A model generated the notes under the pieces. That model saw nothing but the letters and a program-made list of their open reading frames with translations, did no database searches and was not told where the DNA came from. DNA of 64,000 bases from Flavobacterium sp. YO12 (GTDB lineage: Bacteria > Bacteroidota > Bacteroidia > Flavobacteriales > Flavobacteriaceae), in assembly GCF_004119495.1 (NCBI RefSeq), contig NZ_NRQU01000022.1:1-64000 (forward strand). Direction: 5' to 3'. Positions 18,023 to 26,963 of this stretch are shown here, in pieces. The position numbers and the translations under genes are program-made. How positions within the stretch are numbered: position 1 is the first letter of the stretch; every line of letters begins with the position of its first letter.

Positions 18023-20326
18023 TTAATTAATTTGTACAAATTTACTTGCAGTTATTGGGTTTCCGTTAACTACAATTGTTAAATCTTGATCGCCATCTAC
18101 AGTAAAAGTGGTTTTATCTTGATTTACAGCTACTTTTAGAACTTGATTTCTAAAGTTTATTTTAAAAGAGTAGCCTTTCCATTCTTTTGGAATTTTTGGT
18201 GAGAAATGCAATTGGTTATTTTTAACACGCATTCCTCCAAAACCTTCTACGATACTCATCCAAGTTCCTGCCATAGATGTGATGTGACAACCTTCCTCAA
18301 CTTCTTTGTTGTAATCATCAAGATCTAAACGGGATGTTCTTAAATAAAATGTATATGCCATATCCATTTTGTCTAAAACTGCAGCTTGAATCGAGTGAAC
18401 GCAAGGCGAAAGAGAACTTTCGTGAACGGTAAATGATTCATAGAAATCAAAGTTTCTTTCTAATTCTTCTCGTGAAAAATGATCTTCGAAGAAATAGAAA
18501 CATTGCAAAACATCGGCTTGTTTAATGTATGGCGAACGTAAAACGCGATCCCAAGACCATTTTTGGTTAATTGGACGCTGTGATTTATCTAAATCTTTTA
18601 CAGGAACTAAATCTTTGTCTAAGAAACCGTCTTGCTGTAAATAAACTCCAAGTTCTTCCGAAATTGGGAAATACATATCATTGGCAACTTTTTTCCATTC
18701 CTGAATTTCATTCGCCGAAAGGCTAACTTTTTCTAAAATGCGTTTGTGATCTGCAGGATATTCTGAAGACACTTTTTCGATTTGTTCTGTCGTAAAATCA
18801 ATACACCATTTTGCAATATAATTGGTGTAGAAATTATTGTTGATGTTGTTTTCGTATTCGTTTGGACCTGTAACTCCCAAAATCACATACTGATTTTTAT
18901 CTTTTGAGAAAGAAGCTCTTTGGTGCCAGAAACGCGCAATTCCAATTAAAACTTCTAATCCTTTTTCTGGAATATAAGAGTAATCGCCCGTATAACGGTA
19001 ATAGTTGTAAATCGCAAAAGCAATCGCACCATTTCTGTGAATTTCTTCGTGTGTGATTTCCCATTCGTTATGACATTCTTCACCATTCATGGTAACCATC
19101 GGGTACAATGCAGCGCCATTTTTGAAACCTAAATTATCTTTTGCGTTTTCAATGGCTTTATCTAATTGATTGTAACGATAAGTCAATAAGTTTCTAGCAA
19201 CTTGCTGATCTTTTGTTGCCATGTAAAACGGAATACAATACGCCTCAGTATCCCAATAAGTTGATCCGCCATATTTTTCTCCGGTAAATCCTTTTGGTCC
19301 AATGTTTAATCGGCTGTCTTTTCCTGAATAGGTTTGATTTAATTGGAAAATATTGAAACGAATTCCCTGTTGTGCTTTTACATCGCCTTCAATTGTAATA
19401 TCTGACATTTCCCAGATTTTTGCCCAAGCTTCAATTTGATTTTGAAATAAAGCATCATATCCTAAAGCAACAGCAGATTTAATTACTTTTTCGGCTCCAG
19501 CCAAAGTGTTTTCGTGGTTTAAAGAAACCGTATATCCACCAATTTTTTGAATAGATGAGGTTTGTCCTTTTGCAATAATAGTTCCATAAGTATACTGAAC
19601 TTTATCTGCCGTTGAATCGATTGTCGATGGCGAAACATTGATGTTTTCTCCGTTTGCCAAAATCGTATTGTGCATAAAAGTTGTAACTTTAAAATGCGTT
19701 TTGAAGGTTTGTGCGGTTACAAAAGCTTCGTTTGTGCCTTTTTTAACTTCAAGCGGTTCCCAGAATTTTTCTTCCCAGTTGGCATCTTCATTGGTTACAC
19801 CAGCATCAACGTAAGGTTTGTAAACGATTTTTGCATCTTTATTTAAAGGTGTAATATCGTATTTAATAATTCCGGCTTCGTCTAAATCTAAGGAAAGAAA
19901 ACGACGAACGTTTACTGCTATTTCAGTTCCGTTTTTTAGAACTGCTTCAAAAGAACGATTGTACCATCCTTCTTTCATATTCAGTTCTCTGCGGAAGTTT
20001 CTAACTTCGGTACACGTGTTTAAATCAAGATTTTCTTCGTTGATTTCAATGTCAATTCCTATCCAGTTTGGAGCGTTAAGTACTTTGGCAAAATATTTCG
20101 GATATCCGTTTTTCCACCAGCCCACTTTTGTTTTGTCTGGATAATAAATACCAGCGATATAACTTCCTTGGAAAGTCTCGCCTGAGTATGTTTCTTCAAA
20201 ATTGGCGCGTTGTCCCATAGCACCATTTCCGATACTAAAGAGACTTTCAGACGATTTGACTCTTTCGGCATCAAATCCTTCTTCAATGATCGACCAATTG
20301 TCTGGTTTTATATAATCTTGATTCAT
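18023..20326 (-). CDS. GH65 phosphorylase, probable maltose phosphorylase
   Basis: Cytoplasmic family-65 enzyme that splits a disaccharide with phosphate to glucose and beta-glucose 1-phosphate. It has 767 residues: an N-terminal beta-sandwich (to about 270), a helical linker, an (alpha/alpha)6 barrel with the family blocks GSTYWDTEAYCIPFY and CHNEWEITHEEIHRNGA (the Glu in this block is the general acid in maltose phosphorylase), and a C-terminal beta-sheet domain. There is no signal peptide. The neighbouring beta-phosphoglucomutase uses exactly its beta-G1P product, and the surrounding genes handle maltodextrins, so maltose is the likely substrate; kojibiose, trehalose or nigerose are less likely alternatives within GH65. 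Confidence 0.9.
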   Translation of the reverse strand: MNQDYIKPDNWSIIEEGFDAERVKSSESLFSIGNGAMGQRANFEETYSGETFQGSYIAGIYYPDKTKVGWWKNGYPKYFAKVLNAPNWIGIDIEINEENLDLNTCTEVRNFRRELNMKEGWYNRSFEAVLKNGTEIAVNVRRFLSLDLDEAGIIKYDITPLNKDAKIVYKPYVDAGVTNEDANWEEKFWEPLEVKKGTNEAFVTAQTFKTHFKVTTFMHNTILANGENINVSPSTIDSTADKVQYTYGTIIAKGQTSSIQKIGGYTVSLNHENTLAGAEKVIKSAVALGYDALFQNQIEAWAKIWEMSDITIEGDVKAQQGIRFNIFQLNQTYSGKDSRLNIGPKGFTGEKYGGSTYWDTEAYCIPFYMATKDQQVARNLLTYRYNQLDKAIENAKDNLGFKNGAALYPMVTMNGEECHNEWEITHEEIHRNGAIAFAIYNYYRYTGDYSYIPEKGLEVLIGIARFWHQRASFSKDKNQYVILGVTGPNEYENNINNNFYTNYIAKWCIDFTTEQIEKVSSEYPADHKRILEKVSLSANEIQEWKKVANDMYFPISEELGVYLQQDGFLDKDLVPVKDLDKSQRPINQKWSWDRVLRSPYIKQADVLQCFYFFEDHFSREELERNFDFYESFTVHESSLSPCVHSIQAAVLDKMDMAYTFYLRTSRLDLDDYNKEVEEGCHITSMAGTWMSIVEGFGGMRVKNNQLHFSPKIPKEWKGYSFKINFRNQVLKVAVNQDKTTFTVDGDQDLTIVVNGNPITASKFVQIN

Positions 20327-20336
20327 TTTTCTTTAA

Positions 20337-20469
20337 ATTAGAAAATATGGCAATTTGATAATTAGATAATTGCCTAGGTTTTTTAATAACTTTTTTACAT
20401 TCATTTGGGTAATTGTTGCATCAGAATATTTGTCATAAGATTAATTATCTCATTGACACATTTTCTAAT
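20337..20469. repeat. 28-bp imperfect inverted repeat between GH65 and pgmB genes
   Basis: The left arm 20337-20364 (ATTAGAAAATATGGCAAT...) and right arm 20442-20469 match as reverse complements at about 24 of 28 positions, with a 77-base loop that contains further AATTG half-sites. The right arm reaches into the last codon of pgmB. It is an element family distinct from the gccacgaatt repeats and has no coding frame. Confidence 0.75.
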
Positions 20470-21122
20470 TATCCAATTAACTTTTCAATAAAGCTTGTTT
20501 CGATTTGGGTAAAATCTTTAAAAATATAGTCCGCTTCATGCAAAATTGTTTCCTCACCAATTCCCACGCTTACCATTTCGCCTATGTTCGCTGCCTGAAT
20601 TCCTGCAACAGAATCTTCAAATACAATTGAATTTTTTGGATCAATGTTTAATAATTGAGCCGCTTTTAAGAATACTTCAGGATCTGGTTTTGCATTGGTA
20701 ACGTCATTTCCGTCAACAATAACATCGAAGTAAGATAGAATTCCTGTTTTTTCTAAAATTGGTCTTGCATTTTTACTGGCAGAGCCCAATGCAATTCCTT
20801 GATTTTTATCTTTTAATAGTTTTAGAATTTTAATAACTCCTGGAAGAACCTCACTTTCGTCCATATCAACTAAATAAGATAAATAATCTTCGTTTTTCTG
20901 AATCAGCCATTTGTCTTTATCTTCTTGCGAAGCCTGAACATTTCCTAATCCAAGTATAATGTCAAGAGAGCGAACTCGGCTTACGCCTTTTAAAAGTTCG
21001 TTGTCTTCATGTGTAAAATTTATGTTTAATGCTTTGGCAATTTTCTGCCAAGCTAAAAAGTGGTATTTAGCGGTATCAACGATCACGCCGTCAAGATCGA
21101 ATATGAAAGCTTTTTTGTTCAT
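20469..21122 (-). CDS. pgmB: Beta-phosphoglucomutase
   Basis: Converts beta-glucose 1-phosphate to glucose 6-phosphate through a phospho-Asp enzyme intermediate. HAD motif I is FDLDGVIVDTAKYHFLAW (nucleophile Asp9, acid/base Asp11), with the tell-tale TAxYHFxAW extension of beta-phosphoglucomutases. Motif II is GSASKNA and motif IV is VFEDSVAGIQAA. The helical cap lies at about 15-85. The length of 217 residues is normal. It sits between the MFS carrier and the GH65 phosphorylase gene, so its substrate is supplied by its neighbour. The stop codon overlaps the end of a palindromic spacer element. Confidence 0.93.
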   Translation of the reverse strand: MNKKAFIFDLDGVIVDTAKYHFLAWQKIAKALNINFTHEDNELLKGVSRVRSLDIILGLGNVQASQEDKDKWLIQKNEDYLSYLVDMDESEVLPGVIKILKLLKDKNQGIALGSASKNARPILEKTGILSYFDVIVDGNDVTNAKPDPEVFLKAAQLLNIDPKNSIVFEDSVAGIQAANIGEMVSVGIGEETILHEADYIFKDFTQIETSFIEKLIG

Positions 21123-21149
21123 TGTAAATTGAAATTCTTCTTTATGATT

Positions 21150-22496
21150 TTAAATAGTGTCGTCTACATCTTTTACTTTGTAGACTAAAAGAGCGGCAAT
21201 TAAAAAGCTTACTCCGCTTGTAATTAAGGCATAAATGGCATCGCCATTGTAAAGATATTTTACAATTGGACCACCAATTAATGCGTTTACAATTTGTGGG
21301 ATAACAACAAAAAAGTTGAAGATTCCCATGTAAACTCCCATCTTTTTTGGAGCAATAGATCCTGCAAGAATTGCATAAGGCATTGCTAGAATACTCGCCC
21401 AGGCAACTCCAATTAAAATCATTGGCAATACAACCCAATCTTCATTTGGCATGAAATAAATAGAGATTAAACCTATTCCTCCAATGATTAATGATACAGC
21501 GTGAGTTGATTTTCGCCCGATTTTTTTTGCGATGTAGGGTAAGAAAAATAAAGCGACAATAGCGGAAACCAAATTGTAAACGCCAAATAGAATTCCGACC
21601 CAGTCACCAGCGTCTTGATATTGCTGGCTAGACGTATCGTCTAATGGTAATCCGTAGATGTGATGGGCGATTGCAGGAGTTGTAAAAACCCACATTCCGA
21701 ATAATCCAAACCAAGAGAAAAACTGCACCCAGCTCAGCTGACGCATTGTGGTTGGCATTTTTGCAAAATCAGTAAAAATATCGGTAAGTTTTGATTTTTC
21801 CTCAGAATCAGAAATTACGTCATTTTGTGGATCTTCAAATTTGGCTAATTCTTCGGGCGAATATTCCTTGGTTGTGAATAAGGTTACTAAGATAGAACCA
21901 ATTAAAACTGCGGCGCCAATAATAAATGACAAAGTAAGGTTTAATGGAACGCTTCCTGGAACTGTACTGTTTGGTATATTAAACCATTTTGTTAAAACAT
22001 AAGGTAATGCTGAACCAATTACCGCTCCAAAACCAATCAATGAAGTTTGGATACTGAATCCTGCTGTGCGTTGATCTGTTCTTAAATTATCGCCAACAAG
22101 TGCGCGAAACGGCTCCATAGCAATGTTGAAAGAAGCGTCCATGATCATTAACATTCCAGCTCCAACCCATAAAGCGGGTAAAACGGATATGAAAATATTA
22201 GCCTGAGGCATTAAAATTAATCCTACCGAAGCTAAAATTGCGCCCACTAAAAAGAAAGGTTTTCGTCTGCCGAATTTACCCCAAGTTTTATCGCTGTAAT
22301 GACCAATAACAGGCTGTACTATTAATCCCATAAGGGGAGCAATAATCCAGAACCATGATAGTTCATGTACATCGGCACCGAAAATTTGAAGAATTCTGCT
22401 GGCATTTGCATTTTGAAGTGCAAACCCCATTTGTATTCCTAAGAAACCGAAACTCATGTTCCAAATTTCCCAGAAACTTAATTTACGCTTTTCCAT
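21150..22496 (-). CDS. MFS sugar transporter, SLC45-like (probable maltose/maltodextrin carrier)
   Basis: Inner-membrane major facilitator protein of 448 residues and 12 hydrophobic segments. The N-terminal WNMSFGFLGIQMGFALQNANASRI and the conserved SDKTWGKFGRRKPFFLVG loop after helix 2 match the glycoside:cation symporter group that includes SLC45-type and bacterial maltose carriers. The hydrophilic loop between helices 6 and 7 spans about residues 205-245. Its place between pgmB and the LacI gene, in the same direction as the GH65 gene, argues that it brings maltose or short dextrins from the periplasm to the phosphorylase. Specificity is inferred from context only. Confidence 0.88.
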   Translation of the reverse strand: MEKRKLSFWEIWNMSFGFLGIQMGFALQNANASRILQIFGADVHELSWFWIIAPLMGLIVQPVIGHYSDKTWGKFGRRKPFFLVGAILASVGLILMPQANIFISVLPALWVGAGMLMIMDASFNIAMEPFRALVGDNLRTDQRTAGFSIQTSLIGFGAVIGSALPYVLTKWFNIPNSTVPGSVPLNLTLSFIIGAAVLIGSILVTLFTTKEYSPEELAKFEDPQNDVISDSEEKSKLTDIFTDFAKMPTTMRQLSWVQFFSWFGLFGMWVFTTPAIAHHIYGLPLDDTSSQQYQDAGDWVGILFGVYNLVSAIVALFFLPYIAKKIGRKSTHAVSLIIGGIGLISIYFMPNEDWVVLPMILIGVAWASILAMPYAILAGSIAPKKMGVYMGIFNFFVVIPQIVNALIGGPIVKYLYNGDAIYALITSGVSFLIAALLVYKVKDVDDTI

Positions 22497-22623
22497 TATC
22501 GTAATTAAAGAATTAATTAGACGATAAGCGCTTTGCTTATCAAAACTTACTGTTTTTTTCGAAGTAAAAGTAAAAGCTTTGAGCAGGCGTAAAAGTATTA
22601 ATTATTTTTTTAAATATGCTAAC

Positions 22624-22656
22624 AAAAAAGCCATAAATATTTTTTATGGCTTTAGA
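22624..22656 (-). terminator. Terminator after the LacI-type regulator gene
   Basis: On the minus strand, AAAGCCATAAA pairs with TTTATGGCTTT across a short AT loop, followed by a T run. It isolates the regulator gene from the MFS carrier gene downstream. Confidence 0.75.
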
Positions 22657-22676
22657 AAAGGTTGATTTTAAGAATT

Positions 22677-23708
22677 TTAGTCAGTAGATTCTCGTTCTAT
22701 TAAATGTGTTTCTATAACTTCTGTAGTGTAATTTTCGTTTTCTTCGTCGTCATCATCATGTTCGGCTTCGAGTCTTTCGATCAGCATTTTAGCTGCTTTA
22801 TTTCCCATTTTTTCTCCGCTTTGACTTACTGTTGTAATACTTGGAGTAGAGTATTTTGAAATAATTCCGTCTGTAAAAGCGATTACCGCTAAATCTTCAG
22901 GAATTTTTAATCCCATTTTAGAAGCGGTTTTAATAATAGTTACGGCAAAAAGTTCGTTTACCGCAAAAACAGCATCAAAAGCTCTGTCGTGCAAAAGCTG
23001 ACTGATGGTAATTTCGCAAGTATCTACATCTTCAATTTTTATGATTAAATCTTCATTGAATGGTATTCCGTTATCGCGAAGTGCTTTTTCGTATCCATCG
23101 GTTCTTAGTTTTCCAACACTTACATAATCTACTGTAGTTACTAATGCAATCTTTTTTCGACCGTTATCAATTAAGCTTTGCACCGCTTCGTAGGCAGCCG
23201 CTTTATCATCAATAATAACTTTATCACATAAAATATCGTTAGTAACGCGGTCAAACATTACTACGGGCATTCCTTGATTGATAACTTCAGTAATATGGTG
23301 AAAATCGCCTTTGAACTGTGTTTCTTTAGACAGTGACATGATAAAACCGTCGATACTTCCGTTGGCTAACATTTCCATATTTAGTACCTCTTTATCAAAA
23401 GAATCATCAGATAAACAGATCACAACACTATAACCGTGTTCGTTGGCAACCTGCTCAATTCCGTTGATAACAGTCGAGAAAAAATGATGTACAATTTCCG
23501 GAATGATAATACCAATACTTTTGGTTTTTCGATTTTTTAAACTAAGGGCAATATTGTTGGGTTTATAGTTGTAAAACTTTGCAAATGCCTGCACTTTTAA
23601 GCGTGTTTCTTCACCTATTTCAAGACTGTTTCTTAGTGATTTTGAGACAGTTGAAATGGATACGTCAAGTTCCTTTGCAATTTGTTTCAGTGTTATTTTG
23701 CGTTTCAT
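22677..23708 (-). CDS. LacI family transcriptional regulator of the starch locus
   Basis: A DNA-binding repressor or activator with 343 residues. The N-terminal LacI helix-turn-helix is ITLKQIAKELDVSISTVSKS (residues 4-23), followed by the hinge with YKPNNIALSLKNRKTK and a periplasmic-binding-protein-like effector domain (SIGIIIPEIVHHFFSTVING). A short acidic tail, EHDDDDEENENY, precedes the last 15 residues and is unusual for the family. It lies between the metabolic genes and divergent susC, so it likely controls both directions in response to maltose or a dextrin. In Bacteroides thetaiotaomicron this job belongs to SusR, a different protein type, so regulation has been exchanged here. Confidence 0.9.
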   Translation of the reverse strand: MKRKITLKQIAKELDVSISTVSKSLRNSLEIGEETRLKVQAFAKFYNYKPNNIALSLKNRKTKSIGIIIPEIVHHFFSTVINGIEQVANEHGYSVVICLSDDSFDKEVLNMEMLANGSIDGFIMSLSKETQFKGDFHHITEVINQGMPVVMFDRVTNDILCDKVIIDDKAAAYEAVQSLIDNGRKKIALVTTVDYVSVGKLRTDGYEKALRDNGIPFNEDLIIKIEDVDTCEITISQLLHDRAFDAVFAVNELFAVTIIKTASKMGLKIPEDLAVIAFTDGIISKYSTPSITTVSQSGEKMGNKAAKMLIERLEAEHDDDDEENENYTTEVIETHLIERESTD

Positions 23709-23817
23709 AGTACTTATTTGAAAAAAATCTAATTGACAATAAAGGTGAATAATATTTTTGGGATTGACAATTTTTGACTTAAAAGATTACAAAAAATAGA
23801 AAGTTTTCAACACTACC

Positions 23818-23827
23818 ACGTTTTCGT
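23818..23827. promoter_or_regulatory. Possible operator ACG-N4-CGT upstream of susC
   Basis: A short inverted ACGTTTTCGT lies 24 bases before the -33 element of the susC promoter, in the spacer between the LacI gene and susC. LacI-type sites are often near-palindromes with CG, but this one is short and could occur by chance. Confidence 0.25.
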
Positions 23828-23850
23828 AAACCAATTAAAAATGCCTCTTG

Positions 23851-23879
23851 TTGAGCGTGTTAATTAATTCATAATTTTG
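23851..23879 (+). promoter_or_regulatory. Promoter of the susC-susD-susE transcript
   Basis: TTG at 23851-23853, 18 bases, then TAATTTTG at 23872-23879: a good match to the Bacteroidota consensus TTG-N17-20-TAnnTTTG. It leaves a leader of about 58 bases before the susC ATG at 23945. Confidence 0.7.
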
Positions 23880-23944
23880 AAATTCGAAGTAAAATTAAAA
23901 ACTTAACTAACAATCAAAAACTCAAACTAATTTAAACAAAAAGT

Positions 23945-26926
23945 ATGAAAACAATTTACAAAAAGTTGTTATTTTTATTCCTATTGTTGCCATTTACGGT
24001 GCTAGCTCAAAGCACTTTAAGTGGGACTGTTGTCGATAAAACAACAGGTCAGCCAATACCAGGAGTAAACGTAAATGTACAAGGTGCTCCGAATGGAGCA
24101 TCAACAGGATTTGATGGGAATTACCAGCTGTCAAATGTTAAAAACGGAAGTAAAATCGTTGTTTCTTTCATTGGATACAAAACAGAAACACTTGATTACA
24201 CCGGACAAAAAACTTTAAACGTTTCTTTAGAAGAAGATACTAATCAGCTAAAAGAAGTTGTGGTACAAGTAGGTTACGGTACTGTTAAGAAAAAAGACGC
24301 AACAGGATCTGTTTCTCAAATTTCGGCTAAAGAATTTAATAAAGGAATTAACGTTACTCCAGAGAGTTTGATCAGTGGTCGTATTGCTGGTGTAAATGTT
24401 ATTACAGGAGGTGCTCCGGGGGCTAAAGCGGATATTAGAATTCGTGGAGGATCTTCATTAAGCGCATCAAATGAGCCATTAATTGTAGTTGATGGACTTC
24501 CTATGAGTAATGCTGTTCCTAGCGGATCAACAAGTATTTTGTCTACAATTGATCCAAATGATATCGAATCTTTTACGGTATTAAAAGATGCTTCGGCAGC
24601 TGCAATTTACGGTTCTAGAGCTGCAAATGGTGTAATTGTTATTACTACTAAAAAAGGAACAAAAGGCGGTGTAAAAGTTAACTTTAATTCTCAAGTAGGT
24701 ATTAATACTGTTGCTAATACAGTAGATGTTTTAAGTGCTGATCAATATCGTGCTTTAGTAAATGAAAAAGGGACTGCTGCTCAAAAAGCTTTGTTAGGTA
24801 CAGCAAATACGGATTGGCAAAAAGAAATCTTCCGTACTGCTTTAACAACAAACAACAATATATCTGTAAGCGGTTCATTGTTTAATAAATTGCCAGTACG
24901 TTTATCTGTCGGAAATGTAGATACTCCTGGAATCTTAAGAAATACTTCTTTTGAAAGAACAACGACATCGATATCGTTAAACCCAGTTTTATTTGACAAT
25001 CACTTAAAAATTGATGTTACTGGAAACTTAGCTTTTGGAAAAAATCAATTTCAAGATGAAGGTCCGGTAATCAGCAGTGCTATTATATTTGATCCAACTC
25101 AGTCAGTTTACCAAGCAGGTTCTCGTTACGGAGGTTATTTTGAATGGTTGGAAGCAAATGGAAATGTACCATTGTTGCCAGCAAGAAACCCTGTTGCAAG
25201 ATTGAATCAAGATGAGCGTAGAGCAACTTCTACTAGAAAATGGGGAAATATTAGATTAGATTATAAATTTCATTTCTTCGAAGATTTAAGAATTGTTGCT
25301 GAGGCAGGTATCGATAAATTTGATAGTAATGGGTATACAAGAGTGAGTACTGAAAGTATTACAGGATTCCAGCCTACTACATTTGATAAAGGTAACTGGA
25401 CTAATTTAGGAGGATATACAGGTTATACAGACAGTCGTCAGAATAAAAACTTAAATACTTACTTTAATTATACTAAAGATTTAGGCAAATTTAAAATTGA
25501 TGCTACAGCTGGATATAACTACCAATTGTTTCAACGTGAGGGATATAACTCTGGCGATGTTATGAGACCAAATCCGCCTGCGGATGTTACTACAGATCCA
25601 GACATTAACTTACAATCGTATTTTGGACGTTTGAATTTAGGTTACGACAGTAGATATTTATTAACAGTAAATTACAGAAGAGACGGAACTTCACGTTTTT
25701 CTAAAGAAAACAGATGGGGTAATTTTGCCGGAGGTGCTTTTGCATGGAACGTGGCTGAGGAAGAATTCTTAAAAGACAACTCGACTTTGTCAAGTTTAAA
25801 ATTAAGAGTTGGGTACGGAACTACAGGTCAGCAAGATATTCCGCCTGCATACGATTATTTGCAGCGTGTAACATTAGGAACGCTTAATACACAATATCTT
25901 TTTAATGGCGTTATCTACAGAGCAGCAAAACCTGAAGGATATAACAAAGATATCAAATGGGAAGATTTAGCAGAGATGAACGTAGGGGTTGATTTTGGTT
26001 TTCTTAATGATAGATTAACAGGTACTCTTAATTATTTTGATAAAAAATCTAGTGATCTTTTAGCTGAGATTCCAGTTCCAGATGGAGCAAATATCAGAAA
26101 TCAAGGATATAGTAATATTGGTAGTGTAAGAACAAAAGGGGTTGAGTTTAATCTTCAATCTGACATTATTAAAAATGATAAATTAACATGGAATGTTGCT
26201 GTTAATGCGACTTACATTGATCAAAAAATCTCTGATTTAGGAACTACTGTTCCAGGATTTCAAGGATATATTACAGGTGATGTTATTGCTGGTGGTACAG
26301 GAAATCAAGTGTTGATACATTCTGAAGGATTTGCTCCAAATTCATTCTTTGTTTTCGAACAATTATATGATGCAAATAAACGTCCAATTCAAGGTGCGTA
26401 TGCAGACAGAAATGGCGATGGTGCTATTACCGATGCAGATCGTTATAAATTTCATAAACCAACTGCAGATTACACTTTTGGATTATTCTCTACTTTAAAT
26501 TACAAACAGTTCGATTTTACAATGAACTGGAGAGCCAGCGTAGGAAATTACATTTTCGATAACGTAAGTTCTGATAAAGGATATTTACAAGCTGGTTTAA
26601 GAAGAGATTCTGATTTAGCCAACATAACTACAGATTATTTCAATACTGGGTTTACTACAGAAAGTAATTCTAATGGAACGCAGCGCAATTACTCTGATTA
26701 TTTTGTAAAAGATGCTTCTTTTATCAAGTTAGATAATATTGTACTAGGATATACTTTTGATAAAAAGTTATTAAAAGCGGCAACATTGAGATTTACTGCT
26801 GGGGTGCAAAATGTTTTTGTTCTTACGAAATACAATGGTTTAGATCCTGAAAAATTCAACGGAATTGACAATAACGTTTATCCAAGAGCTAGAACATTCT
26901 TGTTTGGAGTAAATGCGAATTTCTAA
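23945..26926 (+). CDS. susC: SusC-type TonB-dependent outer-membrane transporter
   Basis: A 993-residue outer-membrane receptor that imports oligosaccharides with energy from TonB. The signal peptide ends at LPFTVLAQ (about residue 22). The carboxypeptidase-regulatory-like domain spans 24-100 (SGTVVDKTTGQPIPGVNVNV), the TonB-box region is EVVVQVGYGT, and the plug domain covers about 110-235 (RIRGGSSLSASNEPLIVVDG, DASAAAIYGSRAANGVIVIT). The rest is the 22-strand barrel, ending in Phe as outer-membrane proteins do (FGVNANF). The adjacent susD, susE and amylase genes indicate maltodextrins as cargo. It stands first in its transcript, with a clear promoter and a divergent LacI gene upstream. Confidence 0.96.
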   Translation: MKTIYKKLLFLFLLLPFTVLAQSTLSGTVVDKTTGQPIPGVNVNVQGAPNGASTGFDGNYQLSNVKNGSKIVVSFIGYKTETLDYTGQKTLNVSLEEDTNQLKEVVVQVGYGTVKKKDATGSVSQISAKEFNKGINVTPESLISGRIAGVNVITGGAPGAKADIRIRGGSSLSASNEPLIVVDGLPMSNAVPSGSTSILSTIDPNDIESFTVLKDASAAAIYGSRAANGVIVITTKKGTKGGVKVNFNSQVGINTVANTVDVLSADQYRALVNEKGTAAQKALLGTANTDWQKEIFRTALTTNNNISVSGSLFNKLPVRLSVGNVDTPGILRNTSFERTTTSISLNPVLFDNHLKIDVTGNLAFGKNQFQDEGPVISSAIIFDPTQSVYQAGSRYGGYFEWLEANGNVPLLPARNPVARLNQDERRATSTRKWGNIRLDYKFHFFEDLRIVAEAGIDKFDSNGYTRVSTESITGFQPTTFDKGNWTNLGGYTGYTDSRQNKNLNTYFNYTKDLGKFKIDATAGYNYQLFQREGYNSGDVMRPNPPADVTTDPDINLQSYFGRLNLGYDSRYLLTVNYRRDGTSRFSKENRWGNFAGGAFAWNVAEEEFLKDNSTLSSLKLRVGYGTTGQQDIPPAYDYLQRVTLGTLNTQYLFNGVIYRAAKPEGYNKDIKWEDLAEMNVGVDFGFLNDRLTGTLNYFDKKSSDLLAEIPVPDGANIRNQGYSNIGSVRTKGVEFNLQSDIIKNDKLTWNVAVNATYIDQKISDLGTTVPGFQGYITGDVIAGGTGNQVLIHSEGFAPNSFFVFEQLYDANKRPIQGAYADRNGDGAITDADRYKFHKPTADYTFGLFSTLNYKQFDFTMNWRASVGNYIFDNVSSDKGYLQAGLRRDSDLANITTDYFNTGFTTESNSNGTQRNYSDYFVKDASFIKLDNIVLGYTFDKKLLKAATLRFTAGVQNVFVLTKYNGLDPEKFNGIDNNVYPRARTFLFGVNANF

Positions 26927-26963
26927 TAGTACATTGAAAAATAAAATTTTAAAAATAAACAAA

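Noticed and set aside
21142..21438. Cys-rich 98-codon reading frame on the minus strand
   Set aside because: It lies fully inside the MFS carrier gene on the same strand in another frame and has no family features; a shadow frame.
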